A stretch of DNA of 64,000 nt. It comes from Campylobacter sp. RM12651. GTDB taxonomy: Bacteria > Campylobacterota > Campylobacteria > Campylobacterales > Campylobacteraceae. The notes beneath the pieces were generated by a model. The model made no database searches. It was not told the DNA's origin and was given only the letters and a program-made list of their open reading frames with translations. The stretch is from positions 868,001 to 932,000 of the forward strand of contig NZ_CP059600.1 in assembly GCF_022369475.1 (NCBI RefSeq), in the 5' to 3' direction. Numbering within the stretch: position 1 is the first letter of the stretch; every line of letters begins with the position of its first letter. Position numbers and translations under genes: made by a program. Below are positions 24,910 to 36,284 of the stretch, piece by piece.

Positions 24910-26271
24910 TTATTGAACAGCGTTTTCCAAACTTAATGCTGCATTTAATAAGTTTTGCTCATCAAATCTTTTTGCTACTAATTGAACGCTCACATTTAAA
25001 TTATCTTCAGTTTTAGCAACAGGCACGCTAATACCTGTAAGCTTTGCAAGATTAACTGAAATAGTAAAAATATCTTCTAAATAGCTTTCAACAGAACTAG
25101 TCTTCGCATCAAATGATTTTGGAAGACTTGGTGCAACAGGCATTAGTATTAAATCATTATCGCTTAAAATTTCATTGTATTTTCTAGTGATAACTTCTCT
25201 TACTAATTGAGCTTTTTTATAATATGCGTCAATATAACCACTTGAAAGCACGAATGTTCCTAATAAAATTCTTTTTTGAACTTCAAGTCCAAAACCTTCG
25301 CTTCTAGTATTTACATATAACTCGTTTAAATCTTTAAATTCCTTAGCTCTATTGCCATATCTAATCCCATCGTAACGGCTTAAATTAGCACTTGCTTCAG
25401 CACAAGCTATTATATAATAAGCAGCTACATCGTATTTACTATCAGCAAGGCTAACTTCACTTATGGTATGACCACAAGCTTTTAATTTATCTATAGCTTT
25501 ATAAGTTTGTGTTTTTATTTCATCAGAGCATGAATCTATATAATTTTTAATAATTGCGATTTTGTATTTTTTATTAGCGTCTAATTTATCAAATGTAGGC
25601 ACAAATTGAATATCAGCACTAGTGCTATCAAACTCACAATGACCTGCAATCGCATCGTATAAAATACTAGCGTCTTTTACATTTTGAGTTAATACTCCTA
25701 TTTGGTCTAAACTACTTGAATAACTAGCAAGTCCATATCTGCTAACTCTTCCATAACTTGGCTTAAAACCTACACAACCACAAAATGCAGCAGGCTGGCG
25801 AACACTTCCACCTGTATCGCTTCCTAATGCAGCAAGAGCTATTTTTGCACCTACCGCAGCAGCACTACCACCACTACTTCCACCTGGGACTAAAGCATTA
25901 TTTAAAGGATTTAGAGTCTTTCCATAAAAGCTTGTTTTTGTAGTATTACCCATAGCAAACTCATCCATATTACATCTTCCAAATGGTGCGAATTTGTGTT
26001 TTTTCATATTGCTAATCACACTTGCATCATAAGGTGCATAATATCCTTGCATTATTTTTGAACCATTTGTAATGCTCCAGCCCTTAACTTGAATATTATC
26101 TTTAATAGCTACAGGCACTCCTAGATAGTCAACATCATCTAAAGGAGTATTGATTAATTGCTCTACATAAGCTCCTAAATGTTTGTTTTCTAATGCTAAT
26201 TTATTTAGTTCTTTTTTTAATTCTATTAATTCATTATCACTTAATTTTAATGCTTGTTCTAAAGTTATCAT
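24910..26271 (-). CDS. gatA: Asp-tRNA(Asn)/Glu-tRNA(Gln) amidotransferase subunit A
   Basis: A 453-residue amidase-signature protein. The Ser-cis-Ser-Lys catalytic set is visible: Lys in VAIKDNIQVKG near residue 58, Ser in PGGSSGGSAAAV near residue 131, and the nucleophile Ser in LGSDTGGSVRQPAAF near residue 155. It liberates ammonia from glutamine for GatB, which is not in the window. The start overlaps the stop of the small membrane gene as ATGA. In C. jejuni gatA is also beside ileS. Confidence 0.97.
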   Translation of the reverse strand: MITLEQALKLSDNELIELKKELNKLALENKHLGAYVEQLINTPLDDVDYLGVPVAIKDNIQVKGWSITNGSKIMQGYYAPYDASVISNMKKHKFAPFGRCNMDEFAMGNTTKTSFYGKTLNPLNNALVPGGSSGGSAAAVGAKIALAALGSDTGGSVRQPAAFCGCVGFKPSYGRVSRYGLASYSSSLDQIGVLTQNVKDASILYDAIAGHCEFDSTSADIQFVPTFDKLDANKKYKIAIIKNYIDSCSDEIKTQTYKAIDKLKACGHTISEVSLADSKYDVAAYYIIACAEASANLSRYDGIRYGNRAKEFKDLNELYVNTRSEGFGLEVQKRILLGTFVLSSGYIDAYYKKAQLVREVITRKYNEILSDNDLILMPVAPSLPKSFDAKTSSVESYLEDIFTISVNLAKLTGISVPVAKTEDNLNVSVQLVAKRFDEQNLLNAALSLENAVQ

Positions 26272-26369
26272 TTCTTTCCTTTATTTACTAAAATTACTCC
26301 AATAGCACTAATTATAGCTAATACTATAATAGTGCCGACTATTAGCTCTAAGCTAACAGGTTCGCTCAT
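26268..26369 (-). CDS. Small single-pass membrane protein between ileS and gatA (33 aa)
   Basis: Translates as a 33-residue peptide ([18 protein letters not shown] at the start, VNKGKK at the end) with one clear membrane helix at about residues 9-28 and a basic C-terminus. Both ends are four-base ATGA overlaps, with the ileS stop and the gatA start. C. jejuni has a comparably small membrane-protein gene (Cj1060c, from memory) at this position, so conservation supports a real gene. The function is unknown. Confidence 0.8.
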   Translation of the reverse strand: MSEPVSLELIVGTIIVLAIISAIGVILVNKGKK

Positions 26370-29098
26370 TTTAACACCCTTTCGCATCTAGGACATAAGC
26401 TTTCTTCGTTTAGGCTTAAGTATTTCCAACATCTAGGGCATTTGCATAGATTTGATTTTATGATTTTGTATGTTTTATTATCAATTTCAAAACTTGCCAA
26501 AGCTTCGTTATTATTTAAAGCTTCAATTTTACTTAATGAATAAAAATCAGCTGCTTCTTCATAATTTAATATCACTTCATCATTAGTAGCTAGATTCAGC
26601 TCTAATGTGCTTTTGATTATTTTATCTTTTTTCAATATATCAATTTGCTCGTAGAATTTAACACGAGTTTTTAATAAATATTCATAATCGTTTTTGCTAG
26701 GTGTGATTTTACTAGCAAAATCAAAATCTTCTAAATCAAAAATACTCTTAATATCGCCTAATATAAATTTGTTTGCGTGTTCACAAGCTTCATTTGTAGT
26801 ATGAGTTAATACAGGTGCTAGTAAAACTAATAATTTTTTAAGTATTAAAGCCATTGCAGTAATTGACGCTGTTCTTTTGCTATCTTCTTTAGCATCACAA
26901 TACAAGCTATCCTTACAAATATCAAGATAAACACCGCTTAAATCAGCACTTAAAAATGTGCAAAGTGCATTCATACCTTTAGCGAAATCATATTCTAAGA
27001 ATGATTTTTTGTAAAGTTCAAACACATTATTAGCTTTATTTAAAATCATTTTGTCTAAATCACTGAAATTATAATTATAAGCTTTTAAATCGCTAGTATT
27101 TGCTAATAAAAATCTTATTGTATTTCTTATTTTTCTATATTGTTCGCTAGTTTGTTTTAATATGCTTTCGCCTAATTTAACATCAGTTGAATAATCACAT
27201 AATGTTATATAAAGTCTAAAGATTTCTAAGCCATAATTTTTTGCAATTTGTTCTGGTGCTATTACATTGCCTAGACTTTTACTCATTTTTCTACCTTTTT
27301 CATCAACGGTAAATCCGTGAGTTAAAACTGCTTTATAAGGTGCTTGTTTGTTTAAAATAACGCTTAATAATAATGAGCTTTGAAACCACCCACGATGTTG
27401 GTCGCTTCCTTCTAAATACATATCAGCTTGAGTTGTTTTTATATCGTAATTTCCACTAGCTAAAACAGCGTTAAATGTAGAGCCACTATCAAACCAAACA
27501 TCTAAAATATCAGTAACTTTTTCTAATTCATCTGCTTTATATTTTGAATTAGCTGGTAATAAATCTTTAATATCTTTTTGCCACCATACTCTTACGCCTT
27601 CTTTTTCAAATATACTTGCAAGGTGTTCGTAAAGTTCAAAATCCATAATCAAATTCCCTGATTTATCATTAAAGAATGCTAAAGGCACACCCCAAGAGCG
27701 TTGTCTTGAAATACACCAATCAGGTCTATTACTAATCATAGTTCCTATTCTATTTCTTCCTGCTTTTGGATAAAAACTCACTTCATCAAGTGATTTTTGA
27801 GCTAATTCTCTTAAAGTCATACCATTGTAAAATTCTTTATCCATAGCTATGAAAAATTGTTTAGTAGCTCTATAAATTATTGGTTTATGAGTTCTCCAGC
27901 AAAATGGATATGAGTGTATAAATTTAGAGCATTTTAAAAGACTTTCGCCCAATAATTCAATAATTACTTCATTTGCTTTAAATACATGCATTCCTAATAA
28001 TTCAGGTTTATTTGGCACTAATCTTTTGATATTTTCATCATAACAACCATCATCTCCTACAGGCATTTCTACTTCTATGTTGTATCTTAAACAAGCATAA
28101 TAATCATCTTCTCCGTGTCCTGGTGCAGTATGAACTAAACCACTACCGCCATCCATTAAAACATGCTCTCCTGTTATGAATTGAGATAGATTATTGTTTA
28201 AAGGATTTAATGCGTTTGTATTTTCTAAAAAATCTCCTTTAAACTCAAGCACAGGTTTAATATTAAATTCTGCTAAATCTTCTAATCTTTTTTTAGCTAC
28301 GATAAGACCATTTTCTCCTAAAACATATAGCTCATCTTTATTTAATGCGATTGCTTTATTTGCTGGTAAAGTCCAAGGAGTAGTAGTCCAAATAACAGCT
28401 CTTGCATTGTTTAAAATACTATCATTTGCTCCTAAAGATTTAAGTTTTGCTTTTGCATCATCGTTTAGTTTGAATGCTACGAAAATTGAATAATCTTCTT
28501 TATCTTCATATTCAACTTCTGCTTCAGCTAAAGCACTTTTAGCAGCCCAACTCCAATAAACTGGCTTACTTCTTTGAATTAATAAACCATTTTTAGCTAC
28601 TTCTAAAAGAGTTTTGTAAATATTTGCTTCAAATTTAAAATCCATAGTCAAATAAGGCTTGTCAAAATCTCCAATTATTCCTAAGTCTTTAAATTCTTTC
28701 ATTTGAATACCTATGAATTCTTTTGCGTGTTCGGTGCAAGCGTCGTGAATTTCTTTTATACTTGGATTTTTATCTTTTAATTTGATTTCAACTTGTTGTT
28801 CAATAGGCAAACCATGGCAATCCCAACCAGGAGTATATGAAATTGAATTATTAGCTAGAAAATATCTAGTTTTATTAATCATATCTTTTAAGATTTTATT
28901 TAAAGCATGACCTATGTGTAAATGCCCGTTAGCATAAGGAGGGCCATCGTGTAGGATAAATTTAGGTGCTTTTTTATCTCTTAATTGTGCGTATGCAAAT
29001 GATGAAAATTTTTCAAAACTTTTTTTCTCGTTTTCATAAAGATTTGCTCTCATCTCAAAAGTAGTATTGGGTAATAATAATGTATCTTTATAATCCAT
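26366..29098 (-). CDS. ileS: Isoleucyl-tRNA synthetase
   Basis: A 910-residue class I synthetase with the HIGH motif in [13 protein letters not shown] near residue 56, the KMSKS motif in [10 protein letters not shown] near residue 600, and an editing domain with [13 protein letters not shown]-terminal zinc finger ([17 protein letters not shown]) is present. It starts near the cinA start on the opposite strand, leaving a 75-base divergent promoter region. Confidence 0.98.
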   Translation of the reverse strand: MDYKDTLLLPNTTFEMRANLYENEKKSFEKFSSFAYAQLRDKKAPKFILHDGPPYANGHLHIGHALNKILKDMINKTRYFLANNSISYTPGWDCHGLPIEQQVEIKLKDKNPSIKEIHDACTEHAKEFIGIQMKEFKDLGIIGDFDKPYLTMDFKFEANIYKTLLEVAKNGLLIQRSKPVYWSWAAKSALAEAEVEYEDKEDYSIFVAFKLNDDAKAKLKSLGANDSILNNARAVIWTTTPWTLPANKAIALNKDELYVLGENGLIVAKKRLEDLAEFNIKPVLEFKGDFLENTNALNPLNNNLSQFITGEHVLMDGGSGLVHTAPGHGEDDYYACLRYNIEVEMPVGDDGCYDENIKRLVPNKPELLGMHVFKANEVIIELLGESLLKCSKFIHSYPFCWRTHKPIIYRATKQFFIAMDKEFYNGMTLRELAQKSLDEVSFYPKAGRNRIGTMISNRPDWCISRQRSWGVPLAFFNDKSGNLIMDFELYEHLASIFEKEGVRVWWQKDIKDLLPANSKYKADELEKVTDILDVWFDSGSTFNAVLASGNYDIKTTQADMYLEGSDQHRGWFQSSLLLSVILNKQAPYKAVLTHGFTVDEKGRKMSKSLGNVIAPEQIAKNYGLEIFRLYITLCDYSTDVKLGESILKQTSEQYRKIRNTIRFLLANTSDLKAYNYNFSDLDKMILNKANNVFELYKKSFLEYDFAKGMNALCTFLSADLSGVYLDICKDSLYCDAKEDSKRTASITAMALILKKLLVLLAPVLTHTTNEACEHANKFILGDIKSIFDLEDFDFASKITPSKNDYEYLLKTRVKFYEQIDILKKDKIIKSTLELNLATNDEVILNYEEAADFYSLSKIEALNNNEALASFEIDNKTYKIIKSNLCKCPRCWKYLSLNEESLCPRCERVLK

Positions 29099-29142
29099 AA
29101 ATGTGCCTTTAATATTTTTTGATTGTTAAAATGCACTTATTT

Positions 29143-29151
29143 TGCTATACT
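29143..29151 (+). promoter_or_regulatory. Extended -10 promoter of cinA-hemD
   Basis: TGCTATACT followed by a T-run, about 22 bases before the ATG at 29174. An AAGGAT ribosome-binding site is at 29163-29168. Confidence 0.7.
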
Positions 29152-29173
29152 TTTTTAAATAAAAGGATAAGAA

Positions 29174-30259
29174 ATGAAACATTTATTAATATATTTTACA
29201 AAAGATTTGAGTTTTAATAGTAGTTTTTGTGAATTTGTAGATAGAAGTTTGGCTAAGAAGAATTTGTTTGCTAATACTATCATTAAGCTTAATGATGATG
29301 ATTCTAAATTAAATACTCTTTTAGAAATAGATGTTAAAAAATATGAATTAGTAACGATAATTGCTGATGAGCATTCTTTTTCTATGATTAATAAAATCCT
29401 AGCTACATTAAAAGAATGTGAATTGAGTTTAATTGATGATGAGTTTATAGTAGAAAATCCTAAAGATTATAAGAAAAATTCAGTTTTAATAGATTTAAAC
29501 GGGGTTATGATTAATATATTAAAAGCTAGTATGTTTTATCTACCTGAAATTTTGCATAATACAAAACAAAGTTATGATTTTTTAATAAGTGATTTGGATT
29601 TAGAAAGTGCTGAAATATTATTAAATACTAGCGTAAAGCCTTATGGAGTAAGTCTTAATATTTATTCACTACTTGATAATTTATTATATGTCAAAGTAAA
29701 TACTAATGAATATTCAGATGAAATAGGGCTTTTAAATTCCGTTAAATCATTATTCCCTAAAAAAGTGATTTTTGCTGATAATTTATACGAGCATATAATT
29801 AAAAAATTAAAAGAAAATAACAAAAAATTAAGCTTCGCAGAAAGCTGCACTGGTGGATTATTGGCTAGTAATTTTACTAAAATTAATGGCTCAAGTAGTG
29901 TTTATGAAGGTAGTGTTATAACATATTCAAACAAAAGCAAAAAAGCTTGGCTAAATGTAGAAGATATTCATTTAGAAAATCAAGCAGTTTATTCTCAAAA
30001 TTGCGCTTTAGCAATGGCTACGGGGGTATTAAAATTGACTAAGGCAAATTACGCTATAACTTGCACGGGGGTTTTAGGAGATAGCGATGATTTAGGTGTT
30101 AAAAGCGGTGTAGCTTTTATATGTGCTATTAGTGATACAGGCTTGATTTTGCACGAGAGATTAGAATTACTTGGAGATAGGATTTATAAGCAAAATCAAT
30201 GTGCTTTAGCTTGTGCTTTATTGCTTTGCAAACTTGAAAGAGAAGTGTTTTTTGAATGA
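29174..30259 (+). CDS. CinA-like protein with C-terminal NMN-deamidase (PncC) domain
   Basis: A 361-residue protein. The C-terminal 160 residues carry the CinA/PncC signature: KLSFAESCTGGLLAS near residue 220, then YSNKSKKAWL and ITCTGVLG. This domain converts nicotinamide mononucleotide to nicotinate mononucleotide. The N-terminal 200 residues do not show the usual CinA cofactor-binding (MoaB/MogA-like) motifs, so that part is diverged. It overlaps hemD by four bases. Confidence 0.88.
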   Translation: MKHLLIYFTKDLSFNSSFCEFVDRSLAKKNLFANTIIKLNDDDSKLNTLLEIDVKKYELVTIIADEHSFSMINKILATLKECELSLIDDEFIVENPKDYKKNSVLIDLNGVMINILKASMFYLPEILHNTKQSYDFLISDLDLESAEILLNTSVKPYGVSLNIYSLLDNLLYVKVNTNEYSDEIGLLNSVKSLFPKKVIFADNLYEHIIKKLKENNKKLSFAESCTGGLLASNFTKINGSSSVYEGSVITYSNKSKKAWLNVEDIHLENQAVYSQNCALAMATGVLKLTKANYAITCTGVLGDSDDLGVKSGVAFICAISDTGLILHERLELLGDRIYKQNQCALACALLLCKLEREVFFE

Positions 30260-30921
30260 TTTATGTAGTTGGTTTAAAAAACGAAACAAATATAAAGAGT
30301 ATTTTTGTAAATGAAATAATTTTTAATAATTTTAGCATTAATGATGATTTTGATGCTTGTATTTTTACTAGCAAAAATGCCGTTAAATCTTGTGTATTAA
30401 ATAATATTAATCTAAAAAATAAAAAGATTTTTAGTATAGGTTTAGCAACTACGAAATACCTAAATAGTTTAGGCTTAGATGTATTTTATACAGGCAAATC
30501 AGCTCACGCGAGTGAATTTAAAAACGAGATATTGCCACTGCTAAATAATTTAAAATGTGTTTATTTTAGGGCTTTAAATATTATAAGTGATTTAGATGAG
30601 TTTTTGGATTCAAATAATATTAGTCTAAGGTCTGTAATAGCATATAGTAACACTAGATTAAATACGCCTTTAGATAATGATTTAAACCCTTTTGTAAAGT
30701 CAATAAATAATGAAGATATATTGATATTTTTAGCACCATCAGGAGTGCGTGATTATGAATATTTTTTCAAAACTTTTCCAAAAAATATAATAGCAATAGG
30801 AAAAAGCACTGAAAATGAATTAAAAAAATATAATGTAAAAAATATCTTTGTTTCAGACTATCCTACTTTGCAAGATTGCTTAAACCTAGCTAATAGTTTA
30901 AATAAAATTAAAATAAATTAA
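30256..30921 (+). CDS. hemD: Uroporphyrinogen-III synthase
   Basis: A 221-residue two-lobed HemD that closes hydroxymethylbilane to uroporphyrinogen III. Visible hallmarks are FTSKNAVKS near residue 38, FSIGLATTKYL near residue 58, FYTGKSAHASE, and the second-lobe FLAPSGVRDYEYFF with IAIGKSTENEL. Sequence conservation in this family is low, so the call rests on these motifs together. The 3' end overlaps the convergent VirK-like gene by four bases. Confidence 0.88.
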   Translation: MIYVVGLKNETNIKSIFVNEIIFNNFSINDDFDACIFTSKNAVKSCVLNNINLKNKKIFSIGLATTKYLNSLGLDVFYTGKSAHASEFKNEILPLLNNLKCVYFRALNIISDLDEFLDSNNISLRSVIAYSNTRLNTPLDNDLNPFVKSINNEDILIFLAPSGVRDYEYFFKTFPKNIIAIGKSTENELKKYNVKNIFVSDYPTLQDCLNLANSLNKIKIN

Positions 30922-31757
30922 TTGTTTAATATTAAATTATCTAAAAACATATATCTTTTTTTATACATTGAACGTTTATTACTAGGTATTTCATTAATTG
31001 GAGTAGTTTTAAAAGATAATTTTTTATATCCTTGAAATTGTTCAATAACTTCACAATTTTCTTTAAAAATTTCATCAAGGTTGTGAATATTTAAAATTTT
31101 TCCTTTTCTTTTTTTACCTCTTTTAAAACTAGATATTGCATAAAAATCATCCACTCCATAAACATACTTTAATTTAAGCTTTTTAATAAAAATAAAAGAA
31201 TAAAAAATCATGAATGTTATGGGTCTTAAACCAAAAAAACATTTTGTAAAATTTTTAATATATTCTTTTATATTATTTCCACTACCGCAACCTTGCAAAC
31301 AAGTAATTAATATTCCATCATTTAGGGTAATAAAATTTAAATTATAAATTGGTTGATTTTTGTAATGAAGACTTAAAAAAAATAGTCCTTCGTTAATCAT
31401 ATTAGGGGTATTTTTTAAATATATAATATAGTCTTCATTTAGATTAATTACAGGAATCATACGAGTTTTAAAAATATTTGGATAATATTCATTAATAATA
31501 GATAAATCTCTTTCAAAACTTATATATCCTTGATTAAAGTTGAAATTTCTACAACCATATTGAATGTGTAATAAATCAATAGCTAACAAATTATTATTCT
31601 GAAAAAAACTAACTATATTGTTTGAGTTGTTAAAACAAATCTTATTTAGACGTTCATAATTATTTTTATAATAAAATTTTCTAATATTGAATTTTATTAT
31701 TCTAATAATATTCTTAATAACACCATCTTTTCTACTATAATTATAATTTAAGCTCAT
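30918..31757 (-). CDS. VirK/YbjX-family (DUF535) protein
   Basis: A 279-residue protein. Family features visible are ITCLQGCGSGNNIKEYIKNFTKCFFGLRPI in the middle, VDDFYAISSFKRGKKRKGKI, and the C-terminal EIPSNKRSMYKKRYMFLDNL. VirK/YbjX proteins are linked to envelope stress and antimicrobial-peptide resistance in enterobacteria, but no biochemical activity is established here. The ATG overlaps the lepA stop by one base, so it is co-transcribed downstream of lepA. Confidence 0.88.
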   Translation of the reverse strand: MSLNYNYSRKDGVIKNIIRIIKFNIRKFYYKNNYERLNKICFNNSNNIVSFFQNNNLLAIDLLHIQYGCRNFNFNQGYISFERDLSIINEYYPNIFKTRMIPVINLNEDYIIYLKNTPNMINEGLFFLSLHYKNQPIYNLNFITLNDGILITCLQGCGSGNNIKEYIKNFTKCFFGLRPITFMIFYSFIFIKKLKLKYVYGVDDFYAISSFKRGKKRKGKILNIHNLDEIFKENCEVIEQFQGYKKLSFKTTPINEIPSNKRSMYKKRYMFLDNLILNN

Positions 31758-33544
31758 TAGTCAATCTTTAAAATACTTAAAAATGCTTCTTGTGGTAAAG
31801 ATACTTTACCTATTGCTTTCATACGCTTTTTACCTTCTTTTTGCTTTTCAAGTAGCTTTCTTTTTCTAGTAATATCCCCGCCGTAGCATTTAGCAGTAAC
31901 ATTTTTACCCATTGATTTTACATTTTCACGAGCTATGATTTTATTGCCTATACTTGCTTGAATTGCTACTTCAAATAATTGTCTAGGCACAATATCTTTC
32001 ATAGCTTTTACTAAATCTCTACCTTTGCTTAAAGCCTTTTGATTTGGTACGATAATGCTTAACGCATCAACTGCTTCTCCAGCTACTTTTATATCAAGCT
32101 TTACTAAATCTCCCACTCTATAATCACAAAATTCATAATCAAAACTAGCATATCCACGAGTAAGTGATTTTAATTTATCATAAAAGTCCATAATAATTTC
32201 ATTCATAGGTATATCGTATTCAAGCAATACTCTATTTTCTGTTATATAATCCATTTTTGTTTGTATTGCACGGCGATTATTTAAAAGAGTAATTAAATTC
32301 CCTAAAAACTCGCTAGGAGTTATTATGGTAGCTTTTACATAAGGCTCTTTTATGTGGTCTATTTTATTTACAGGTGGTAAGTCGCTTGGGTTTTGGATAT
32401 TTAATACGCTTCCATCGGTTAAATTAACTTCATAAGTAACACTAGGAGCGGTTGCTATTAGGTCTAGATTAAACTCACGCTCTAAGCGTTCTTTTATAAC
32501 TTCCATATGTAATAAACCTAAAAAGCCAACCCTAAAGCCAAAACCTAAAGCAAGTGAAGTTTCTGGCTCGTATGAGATTGAGCTATCGTTTAGTTTTAAT
32601 TTATCTAAAGCATCTCTTAAATCTTCAAATTTATCAGTTTCAATCGGATAAATCCCTGCAAATACAAAGGCTTTTGCTTTAGCAAAACCTTCAATTGGCT
32701 CTGTTGCTTTATCTTTTGCTAGGGTTATTGTATCTCCTACGCTAATTTGTGCTATGTCTTTTAATCCTAATACAACGATACCAACTTCTCCTGCTTTAAT
32801 TGTATTTGTTGGCATTGGATTTAGTGGGTGTGGATAGCGTAAATCTAATACATTATGCTTTACGCCTTCGTGCATTAAATATATTTCATCGTTTTTATTA
32901 ATCTCTCCGTCCCTTACTCTAACTAAAGCTAAAGCCCCTAAATAGCTATCAAACCAGCTATCATAAATTAGTGCTTTTAGCTTATTTTGATTACTTTTTG
33001 GTGCAGGAATTCTCTCACAAATTGCTTGTAATAATTCAGCAATTCCTATCCCAGCTTTTGCACTAACTTCTATTGCATTAGAACAATCAATTCCTATTAT
33101 ATGCTCAATTTCAGCCTTTACTTTTGCAGGATTTGCTGCTGGTAGGTCAATTTTATTAATTACAGGAATTATTTCTAAATCATGCTCAATTGCCATATAA
33201 ACATTCGCAATTGTTTGTGCTTGAACGCCTTGTGAAGCATCAACTACTAATAATGCCCCTTCGCAACTTGCTAAACTTCTACTAACTTCATACGAAAAAT
33301 CCACATGACCTGGGGTGTCAATAAGATTTAAAATATAATTTTCTTTATTATAAGTATAATTTAATCTAACTGATTGAGCTTTTATAGTAATTCCACGCTC
33401 TTTTTCTATATCCATAGTATCCATTACTTGCTTACTCATTTTGCGTTGCTCTATAGCATTGCAAGTTGTGATTAAACAATCTGCTAAAGTGCTTTTACCA
33501 TGGTCTATATGTGCTATTATTGAAAAATTTCTTATATTTTGCAT
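31757..33544 (-). CDS. lepA: Elongation factor 4 (LepA) GTPase
   Basis: A 595-residue translational GTPase with the P-loop [10 protein letters not shown], switch [16 protein letters not shown], and a C-terminal LepA-specific domain ending with the [16 protein letters not shown] segment. It acts on stalled ribosomes. It is followed by the VirK-like gene with a one-base overlap (TAATG). Confidence 0.98.
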   Translation of the reverse strand: MQNIRNFSIIAHIDHGKSTLADCLITTCNAIEQRKMSKQVMDTMDIEKERGITIKAQSVRLNYTYNKENYILNLIDTPGHVDFSYEVSRSLASCEGALLVVDASQGVQAQTIANVYMAIEHDLEIIPVINKIDLPAANPAKVKAEIEHIIGIDCSNAIEVSAKAGIGIAELLQAICERIPAPKSNQNKLKALIYDSWFDSYLGALALVRVRDGEINKNDEIYLMHEGVKHNVLDLRYPHPLNPMPTNTIKAGEVGIVVLGLKDIAQISVGDTITLAKDKATEPIEGFAKAKAFVFAGIYPIETDKFEDLRDALDKLKLNDSSISYEPETSLALGFGFRVGFLGLLHMEVIKERLEREFNLDLIATAPSVTYEVNLTDGSVLNIQNPSDLPPVNKIDHIKEPYVKATIITPSEFLGNLITLLNNRRAIQTKMDYITENRVLLEYDIPMNEIIMDFYDKLKSLTRGYASFDYEFCDYRVGDLVKLDIKVAGEAVDALSIIVPNQKALSKGRDLVKAMKDIVPRQLFEVAIQASIGNKIIARENVKSMGKNVTAKCYGGDITRKRKLLEKQKEGKKRMKAIGKVSLPQEAFLSILKID

Positions 33545-33606
33545 TAAAGTTCCATTATTTTGATGTGATTTTTAATATTAACAAAAAATAATAAATTACA
33601 GATTGT

Positions 33607-33629
33607 AAAAAGGGCATAAAGCCCTTTTT
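33607..33629 (-). terminator. Rho-independent terminator of sdaCA
   Basis: GC-containing stem AAAAGGGC/GCCCTTTT with a 5-base loop and a run of T on the minus strand, overlapping the first base of the sdaA stop. Confidence 0.88.
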
Positions 33630-34993
33630 TAGCAAAATTTCTTGTAATTTGTAGCTAGACCTGCAAGGCTAGTTTCTTTATATCTTGTATCCATATCCTT
33701 GCCTGTTTCATACATAGTTTTAATAACCTCATCAAGCCCAACGCTAGGAGCACTCTCTCTATCCATAGCCATTTTAGCTGCACTTACAGCCTTTATTGCT
33801 CCGAATACATTACGCTCAATGCAAGGAATTTGAACAAGTCCTGCAACAGGATCGCAAGTTAGCCCTAAATGATGCTCCATTGCAATTTCAGCAGCAGAGC
33901 AACAATCAATCGGACTTGCCCCCATACTAAAGGCAAATGAAGCAGCTGCCATTGAAGAAGCTGAGCCAATTTCTGCTTGACAACCTGCTTCAGCTCCACT
34001 TATACTTGCGTTTTTCTTAAACAATGAACCTATCGCCATTGATACTAATAAAAAGTCTCTAATGTCCTTTTCACTCATACTTTTTACATGTTCTTTTAAA
34101 TATAAAAGCACAGCAGGAACTACCGCACAAGCTCCATTGGTTGGAGCAGTTACTACACGATTACCCGCTGCATTTTCTTCTGAAACACTCATAGCATAAA
34201 GACTAAAATAATCTATAAAATCCAAATCACCCTTACGATTTAAATTCTTATCATCTAAAAGCATTAATTTTTTAGCTAATGCAGGAGCTCTTCTTTTAAG
34301 CTTGATTGGTCCTGGTAGGATTAGTTCATTTGAATTAGCACCTGCTTTAAAGCTATCTTGCATTGCTTCATAAATCTCTTTGCAATAATTATTTATATAT
34401 TCTTCGCTATTAAAATTAAGCTCATAAAGCATTGCAATTTCGGCTATGTTTTTATTGTATTTATTACATAACCACAAAAGCTCCGTCGCACTATCAAAAG
34501 AATAATCATAATTTTTTTCTTGATTAGTTTGATTAGTTTTACTAATCTCATCTTCACTTTTAATAAATCCACCGCCAACTGAATAATAAGTCTTAGATTT
34601 AACACAAGTATTATTTGAAAATGCTTCAATCGTTAAAGCATTTTCGTGATAGCTTTTAAATTCTTTAGAAAAAATAATATCGCTATTTTCATCAAAATCT
34701 ATTTCAAATTCATTTCCTAATAAAAGCTTTCTTTCGTTTAATCTTAATAATACAACTTGTTTTTGTTCTGGGCTTATTGTTTTTACATTTAAGCCACTAA
34801 GACCTAAAACCACAGCAATATCGCTTAAATGTCCTTTACCTGTAAGTGATAAAGAGCCAAATAAAGTAACTTTTATCCTAGTAATTTCTTTTAAATTTAA
34901 ACCTTTTAAAAACTCATTTCCTGCAACAAAAGGTCCAACGGTGTGCGAACTTGATGGACCAATGCCGATTTTAAAAATACTTAAGTTACTCAT
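33629..34993 (-). CDS. sdaA: L-serine dehydratase (iron-sulfur type)
   Basis: A 454-residue single-chain serine dehydratase making pyruvate and ammonia. Typical stretches are SIFKIGIGPSSSHTVGP at the N-terminus, VTAPTNGACAVVPAVLLYL, ISGAEAGCQAEIGSA, and EIAMEHHLGLTCDPVAGLVQIPCIERN. These contain the conserved Cys residues that hold the 4Fe-4S cluster. The start overlaps the sdaC stop as ATGA. Serine is a main carbon source for Campylobacter, and this pair is the standard uptake-catabolism unit. Confidence 0.97.
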   Translation of the reverse strand: MSNLSIFKIGIGPSSSHTVGPFVAGNEFLKGLNLKEITRIKVTLFGSLSLTGKGHLSDIAVVLGLSGLNVKTISPEQKQVVLLRLNERKLLLGNEFEIDFDENSDIIFSKEFKSYHENALTIEAFSNNTCVKSKTYYSVGGGFIKSEDEISKTNQTNQEKNYDYSFDSATELLWLCNKYNKNIAEIAMLYELNFNSEEYINNYCKEIYEAMQDSFKAGANSNELILPGPIKLKRRAPALAKKLMLLDDKNLNRKGDLDFIDYFSLYAMSVSEENAAGNRVVTAPTNGACAVVPAVLLYLKEHVKSMSEKDIRDFLLVSMAIGSLFKKNASISGAEAGCQAEIGSASSMAAASFAFSMGASPIDCCSAAEIAMEHHLGLTCDPVAGLVQIPCIERNVFGAIKAVSAAKMAMDRESAPSVGLDEVIKTMYETGKDMDTRYKETSLAGLATNYKKFC

Positions 34994-36198
34994 AAGTTCA
35001 TCTTATAAATTACACTTGTAATTGTGATAATTCCCATAATAGCTACGAAATAACAAGCCGCACCATTTTTATAAACTCTTAGCTCTGGGATTTTATATAT
35101 AGCATATACAGGCATTAAAAATAATATTACAGCAATAATAGGACCGCCTAAATCTTCTATAAATCCTAAAATACTAGGGTTATAGTAAGCTACTATTATC
35201 ATAGTTACATACATAAATATAGTTGTAAAGGCATTATTTTTACTAACAGCTTTTCCACTTACTTTTTTAATAAGTCCATTTAAGCCTTCTCTAGCACCAA
35301 AATAGTGCCCAAAAAAGCTAGTTAAAATTGCCAAAAATGCAACAGCAGGAGCACCATAACTTATAATATTTCCATCAAATTTATTAGCAAAATAGCTAAG
35401 AATTGGAATATTTGCATCTCTTGCAATAGCAAACTCATTTTTATCAAGACATAAAATACAAGAAAATACAAAAAACATAACAAATACTAATAAAAGCGTA
35501 GCATTATTAAATAATATTTGCTTTCTTTTTGCGTCCGAGTTTTCTTTATATTCATTATATGTATTTAGGCTAAAAGTTGAAATCGCAGGAGAGTGATTAA
35601 AGCTAAATACTAATACAGGTAAAGTAAGCCATATTGTGCTAATAAATTCTTTTGCACTTGGAACTTCACCTAAAACTTCTAATTTCCAATGTGGAATTAA
35701 ATAAAGTGAAAATAAAAATAATATTAAGCATAATGGATACACAAGCCATTCACAAACTTTAGTAACTAAAGTTTCATTAGTAAACATTACAGCCATCATA
35801 ATTGTAATTAAAACAATAGCCAAGATTAAGCGATTTGGCTCGGCTAAGCCTAATTGATTTACCATAAATGAGCTTATAGTATTTGTAATACCAACCCCAT
35901 AAGCAAGACAAATAGGATAAATTGCAAAAAAGTATAAAAATGTAATCACAATTCCTACTTCTTTACCAAAATATTTATTCACAGCATCAGTAATATCTCC
36001 ACCTTTAGTAGAGCCTACAAAATATGATAAGAATAAATGTGATAAATAAGTCATTGGGAAAATTAATACACACATTAAAACAATAGGCCAAAAGCCACCA
36101 GTTCCTGCACGAATAGGTAAGAATAAAATTCCAGCACCAACAGCAGTGCCAAACAATGAAAACATCCAACGATTGTCAAATTCGCTCCATTTTTTCAT
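34990..36198 (-). CDS. sdaC: Serine transporter of the HAAAP family
   Basis: A 402-residue protein with about eleven membrane segments. The N-terminal FGTAVGAGILFLPIRAGTGGFWP motif is typical of SdaC/TdcC-type amino-acid:proton or sodium symporters, and FSFNHSPAISTF lies mid-protein. It is coupled to sdaA by a four-base overlap, which supports serine as substrate. A good AAGGAG site precedes the ATG, and an AT-rich -10-like box (TATAAT at 36235-36240 on the minus strand) lies upstream. Confidence 0.93.
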   Translation of the reverse strand: MKKWSEFDNRWMFSLFGTAVGAGILFLPIRAGTGGFWPIVLMCVLIFPMTYLSHLFLSYFVGSTKGGDITDAVNKYFGKEVGIVITFLYFFAIYPICLAYGVGITNTISSFMVNQLGLAEPNRLILAIVLITIMMAVMFTNETLVTKVCEWLVYPLCLILFLFSLYLIPHWKLEVLGEVPSAKEFISTIWLTLPVLVFSFNHSPAISTFSLNTYNEYKENSDAKRKQILFNNATLLLVFVMFFVFSCILCLDKNEFAIARDANIPILSYFANKFDGNIISYGAPAVAFLAILTSFFGHYFGAREGLNGLIKKVSGKAVSKNNAFTTIFMYVTMIIVAYYNPSILGFIEDLGGPIIAVILFLMPVYAIYKIPELRVYKNGAACYFVAIMGIITITSVIYKMNL

Positions 36199-36284
36199 TA
36201 TTACTCCTTAAAATAATTTAAAGCCGCTATTTTAATTATATTTATATAACTTATTATAAATTTAAATCAAACTTTTAAAATAAA

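Noticed and set aside
30019-30072. G5 runs in the cinA-like gene as phase-variation tracts
   Set aside because: Five bases are too short for slippage at useful rates; only the C9 and G9 tracts at 48.9-49.0 kb qualify.
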